Source of the DNA: Bacillota bacterium
Lineage (GTDB): Bacteria; Bacillota; Clostridia; Oscillospirales; QAMX01
Assembly (NCBI GenBank): GCA_029778935.1
Contig: JAKPBM010000062.1
Span: 1-8,209, forward strand
Length of the DNA: 8,209 nucleotides
Direction of reading: 5' to 3'
Shown: positions 5,867-8,209 of the stretch, piece by piece
Position numbering within the stretch: position 1 is the stretch's first letter
Layout of the letters: every line of letters starts with the position of its first letter
Notes under the pieces: generated by a model
Seen by the model: only the letters and a program-made list of their open reading frames with translations
What the model was told of the DNA's origin: nothing
Database searches by the model: none
Program-made: the position numbers and the translations under genes

Positions 5867-7144
5867 ATGGACCTGATGGAAAAACTGTCCATACTCGGCG
5901 CGGCGGCACGGTATGACGCGTCCTGCGCCTCGTCGGGAAGCAACCGGCGCGGGCAAAAAGGCTCTCTCGGCGCGGCCGTCGCCTGCGGCGTCTGCCACAG
6001 CTGGAGCGAGGACGGCCGCTGCGTCAGCCTGCTGAAGATTCTTCTTTCCAACGCCTGCATCTACAACTGCGCCTACTGCGCCAACCGCCGCGGCAGCGAC
6101 GTGCCGAGGGCCACCTTCACGCCCGACGAAGTGGCCAGGCTTACCACCGAATTCTACCGGCGCAACTACATCGAAGGGCTGTTTCTAAGCTCCGCCGTCG
6201 TCAGGTCGCCGGATTACACCATGGAACTGCTTATTAAAACCCTGACGCTGCTTCGCACCCAGTACAATTTTCACGGGTACGTGCACGTAAAGGTGATTCC
6301 CGGCGCTTCGCAGGAGCTGATTCAGGAGATGGGGCTGCTGGCCGACCGTATCAGCGTCAACATCGAGCTGCCCACGTCCCAAAGCCTGATGCTATTGGCC
6401 CCGGACAAGAAAAAAGACGACATCCTGACCCCTATGGGCGTGATTCGCCAGCTCAAAGAAGCCAACAAGGAAGAGCGGCGGCTGTTTAAATCGGCGCCGG
6501 TGTTTGCGCCGTCGGGCCAGTCAACCCAGCTGATCGTCGGCGCCACGCCCGACAGCGACGCGCAGATTCTGCGCCTGTCGTCGAGCCTGTATGAGAGGTA
6601 CCGATTAAGGCGCGTGTATTTTTCCGCCTATGTGCCCGTCGGCAGGCACCCAAGCCTGCCACCGCCGGACGCTCAGACGCCCCTTCTGCGGGAGCACCGT
6701 CTGTACCAGGCGGACTGGCTTATGCGGTATTACTGCTTTTCGGTGGACGAAATCGTGGAGCAGGGGGAGAACCTGGACGAGGACGTGGACCCCAAGACCA
6801 GCTGGGCGCTGCGGCATCTGTCCTTCTTCCCGGTGGAGGTAAACAAGGCCGACTTGCCCACCTTGCTGCGCGTGCCGGGCATCGGCCCCATCAGCGCCCG
6901 GCGCATCCTCGAAGCGCGCAAGACCAGGCAGCTGGAGCATTCGGATTTGAAGCGTTTGGGCGTTGTGTTAAAACGGGCGTCCTTTTTCATCACCTGCAAA
7001 GGCCGCTTTTCCGCCGCCGTGCCGCTGGAAAGCCCCCTGCTGCGCGCCCATGTGCAGGACAGGACGGGGCTGGAAGGCCAGCTGCAGTATCCGCTGCCGG
7101 AGTTTCCGTCCCCCGCGGCGTTTCCCGCGTATACGGAAGGGTAG
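5867..7144 (+). CDS. Radical SAM protein, putative DNA modification/repair (TIGR03916 type)
   Basis: This 425-residue protein fits the radical SAM family named for its link with a uracil-DNA-glycosylase-like partner. The [4Fe-4S] motif CxxxCxxC is CIYNCAYC (Cys64, 68 and 71). Further family signatures are the N-terminal YDASCASSGSN (16-26), CGVCHSWSEDGRCVSLLKI with Cys40, 43 and 52, PRATFTPDE, and NYIEGLFLSSAV. A helix-hairpin-helix, LPTLLRVPGIGPISARRIL at about 330-348, is a non-specific DNA-binding element and supports action on DNA. The reaction is not known. AGGGGG at 5854-5859, seven bases before the ATG, supports the start, and length is normal. The partner gene (TIGR03914/TIGR03915 type) is on neither side: a cupin lies upstream, a DUF975 gene downstream. 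No terminator follows, so some read-through into the next gene is likely. Confidence 0.92.
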   Translation: MDLMEKLSILGAAARYDASCASSGSNRRGQKGSLGAAVACGVCHSWSEDGRCVSLLKILLSNACIYNCAYCANRRGSDVPRATFTPDEVARLTTEFYRRNYIEGLFLSSAVVRSPDYTMELLIKTLTLLRTQYNFHGYVHVKVIPGASQELIQEMGLLADRISVNIELPTSQSLMLLAPDKKKDDILTPMGVIRQLKEANKEERRLFKSAPVFAPSGQSTQLIVGATPDSDAQILRLSSSLYERYRLRRVYFSAYVPVGRHPSLPPPDAQTPLLREHRLYQADWLMRYYCFSVDEIVEQGENLDEDVDPKTSWALRHLSFFPVEVNKADLPTLLRVPGIGPISARRILEARKTRQLEHSDLKRLGVVLKRASFFITCKGRFSAAVPLESPLLRAHVQDRTGLEGQLQYPLPEFPSPAAFPAYTEG

Positions 7145-7156
7145 GCCTGTTTTCGG

Positions 7157-7185
7157 TTGTGAAAATGGGGCCGATATGGTACAAT
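7157..7185 (+). promoter_or_regulatory. Promoter of the DUF975 gene
   Basis: TTGTGA at 7157-7162 (four of six matches), a 17-base spacer and TACAAT at 7180-7185, with TG at 7177-7178 as an extended -10. The start should be near 7192. Arms at 7145-7158 and 7191-7201 form an imperfect inverted repeat around the whole promoter. Confidence 0.65.
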
Positions 7186-7205
7186 AGAAGAACCGACAGG
7201 CTCAA

Positions 7206-7221
7206 CCGGTGCCTTTACCGG
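7206..7221 (+). other. Small hairpin in the DUF975 leader
   Basis: CCGGT at 7206-7210 pairs with ACCGG at 7217-7221 around a 6-base loop, inside the untranslated leader and 11 bases before the ribosome site (GAGGAG, 7232-7237). No T-run follows, so it is not a terminator. It may protect the 5' end of the RNA or be chance. Confidence 0.35.
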
Positions 7222-7245
7222 CAGTACACGTGAGGAGTGCCGTTC

Positions 7246-8109
7246 ATGACGAAAGAACTTGTTCGCAAGCGAATCAAAATGCTGGCCAAGGTGATTACCG
7301 CACAGGCCATGTTTCCGGTGCTGTTTGTGGTGGCGCTGCAAATGGTGTCCACGTATTTGTTTTCGCTTCTGGCAAACGCCGTTTGCGCCCGCTATTTTCC
7401 CAACACCTCGCTGCAAATCGGGCAGTACAGCTTTAACTTCATGTACCCCATCATGGCGGTTCTCTTGAACGCGTTGGTAATCCCGCTCCAATTAGGCGTG
7501 GCGGAGTTTCTGCAGCTTTTGGTGCGGGGCAGGAAACCGCCGGTAAGCGGCATCTTCTACTGGTTTTCCGATGGGGAAAAGCTTCGGGTGGCGTTTTCCT
7601 ACTTTCTGTTTTCGATCGTTCTGGCGTTTGTCATGCTGCCGCTGTCGGACATTCCGTATCAATATATCAACCGTGTTGTTAATGAAGTGAACGTGGATCT
7701 GTATGAGCAGATTCAGGCCGGCGCCAAGTATATAACCTTCAATAAGGCGCTTTTCAACTGGCCGCTGCTGGGCCTTTCGGCGTTGCTTTTGATTCTGGGC
7801 ATGCTGGTTTCCGTCCGGCTGGTGCCCCATCTGTATATCCTGGTGGACCGGCCGCAGGAAGGGGCTTTTCTGGCGGCGAAGCGCTCCTGGGAAGCTATGC
7901 GCGGGCATACGTGGGAGTATCTGGTGTTCTTATTAAGCTTTGCCGGATGGTATTTTGCCTGTATCGCCACCTTTTTTATCGCGGGCATCTACCTGAGTCC
8001 GTATCTGCAGATTTCCACCGTCATTTTCGTTGGGTACGTCCAGTCGCACCCCATTTTCCAGCAGGATATTAAAACTTCTGCTGGTAACGGCGGGGAAGGC
8101 GGTCTGTAA
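7246..8109 (+). CDS. DUF975 family polytopic membrane protein
   Basis: The 287-residue protein has a short basic N-terminus (KELVRKRIK) and about five or six hydrophobic segments, near residues 20-43, 66-88, 113-135, 170-195, 223-247 and 248-265. The C-terminal block matches the DUF975 (PF06161) pattern: a Leu-rich helix ending in RLVPHLYILVD, then AAKRSWEAMRGH, then VFLLSFAGWYF (227-237) and a final helix with YLSPYLQ. DUF975 proteins are integral membrane proteins of Firmicutes with no established function. GAGGAG at 7232-7237, eight bases upstream, fixes the start at 7246; an earlier GTG at 7237 overlaps that site. It has its own promoter and overlaps rlmH by one base, so the two are translated from one message. 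Confidence 0.82.
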   Translation: MTKELVRKRIKMLAKVITAQAMFPVLFVVALQMVSTYLFSLLANAVCARYFPNTSLQIGQYSFNFMYPIMAVLLNALVIPLQLGVAEFLQLLVRGRKPPVSGIFYWFSDGEKLRVAFSYFLFSIVLAFVMLPLSDIPYQYINRVVNEVNVDLYEQIQAGAKYITFNKALFNWPLLGLSALLLILGMLVSVRLVPHLYILVDRPQEGAFLAAKRSWEAMRGHTWEYLVFLLSFAGWYFACIATFFIAGIYLSPYLQISTVIFVGYVQSHPIFQQDIKTSAGNGGEGGL

Positions 8110-8209
8110 TGCCCGGTCCGCTGATTCTTTGCGTAGGCAAGCTGAAAGAGCCGTTTTATATCCAGGCTTGCGAGGAGTATAAGAAGCGCCTGTCCGCCGG
8201 CTGGCCGGT
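8109..8209 (+). CDS. rlmH: RlmH, 23S rRNA pseudouridine-1915 N3-methyltransferase (5' part)
   Basis: The first 33 codons of rlmH are present and run off the right edge; the full protein is normally about 159 residues. RlmH is a SPOUT-class methyltransferase that methylates pseudouridine 1915 in helix 69 of 23S rRNA on assembled 70S ribosomes, using S-adenosylmethionine. The visible N-terminus, ILCVGKLKEPFYIQACEEY followed by KKRLS, is the conserved family opening (VGKLK, EY.KRL). The cofactor-binding knot lies beyond the window. The start ATG shares base A8109 with the TAA stop of the DUF975 gene; GGGGAAGG at 8092-8099 is a usable ribosome site nine bases upstream. The first codons continue MPGPL in place of the more usual MKI opening, without changing the frame. 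Confidence 0.9.
   Translation, partial: MPGPLILCVGKLKEPFYIQACEEYKKRLSAGWP

Noticed and set aside
6730..7491. 253-codon minus-strand frame
   Set aside because: It is antisense to the radical SAM gene end and the DUF975 start, spans the promoter at 7157-7185 and resembles no protein.
1..8209. CRISPR arrays, insertion sequences, tRNA or rRNA genes, defence systems
   Set aside because: I saw no regularly spaced direct repeats, no transposase or integrase with terminal repeats, no tRNA cloverleaf and no rRNA-like sequence.

Overview
The window looks like chromosomal DNA of a moderately GC-rich Firmicute, most likely a clostridium of the Oscillospirales/Lachnospirales type. The evidence is strong AAGGAGG ribosome sites, canonical TTGACA/TATAAT promoters, intrinsic terminators with T-runs, and a gene set common in clostridia: a FeoA/FeoB/Cys-rich small protein operon, a PF12831-type flavoprotein, a TIGR03916-type radical SAM protein, a DUF975 membrane protein and RlmH. 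I see no mobile element, CRISPR array, rRNA or tRNA.

Positions 1-407 are the control region of a ferrous iron uptake operon. A near-perfect promoter (95-123) has an inverted repeat over its -10 end and start site (123-140). It is followed by about 190 nt of leader that can fold into two long hairpins and ends in an intrinsic terminator (284-317). Two more sites related to the inverted repeat lie at 22-38 and 324-343. This suggests a metal-dependent repressor of the DtxR/MntR type, perhaps combined with attenuation in the leader; both are inferences.

Positions 408-2973 hold feoA, feoB and a 56-residue Cys-rich one-helix membrane protein. Together they should import Fe2+: FeoB is the GTP-dependent permease, FeoA its small cytosolic partner, and the Cys-rich peptide a membrane accessory. 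A hairpin terminator at 2979-3008 closes the operon and can also serve the opposite strand.

Positions 3010-3306 hold a minus-strand reading frame without a ribosome site, probably the damaged remnant of a small gene. From 3306 a promoter leads into a 592-residue FAD-dependent oxidoreductase (3357-5135). A 157-residue cupin (5204-5677) follows, with a terminator at 5701-5730. The cupin may be read through from the flavoprotein gene, or from its own promoter, whose sequence fits the mother-cell sporulation sigma-K consensus.

Positions 5802-7144 carry a strong promoter and a radical SAM protein with a C-terminal helix-hairpin-helix, of the family thought to act in DNA modification or repair; its usual uracil-DNA-glycosylase-like partner is not next to it. 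Positions 7157-8209 carry a further promoter, a DUF975 polytopic membrane protein, and the first third of a gap-free rlmH whose start codon overlaps the preceding stop codon.
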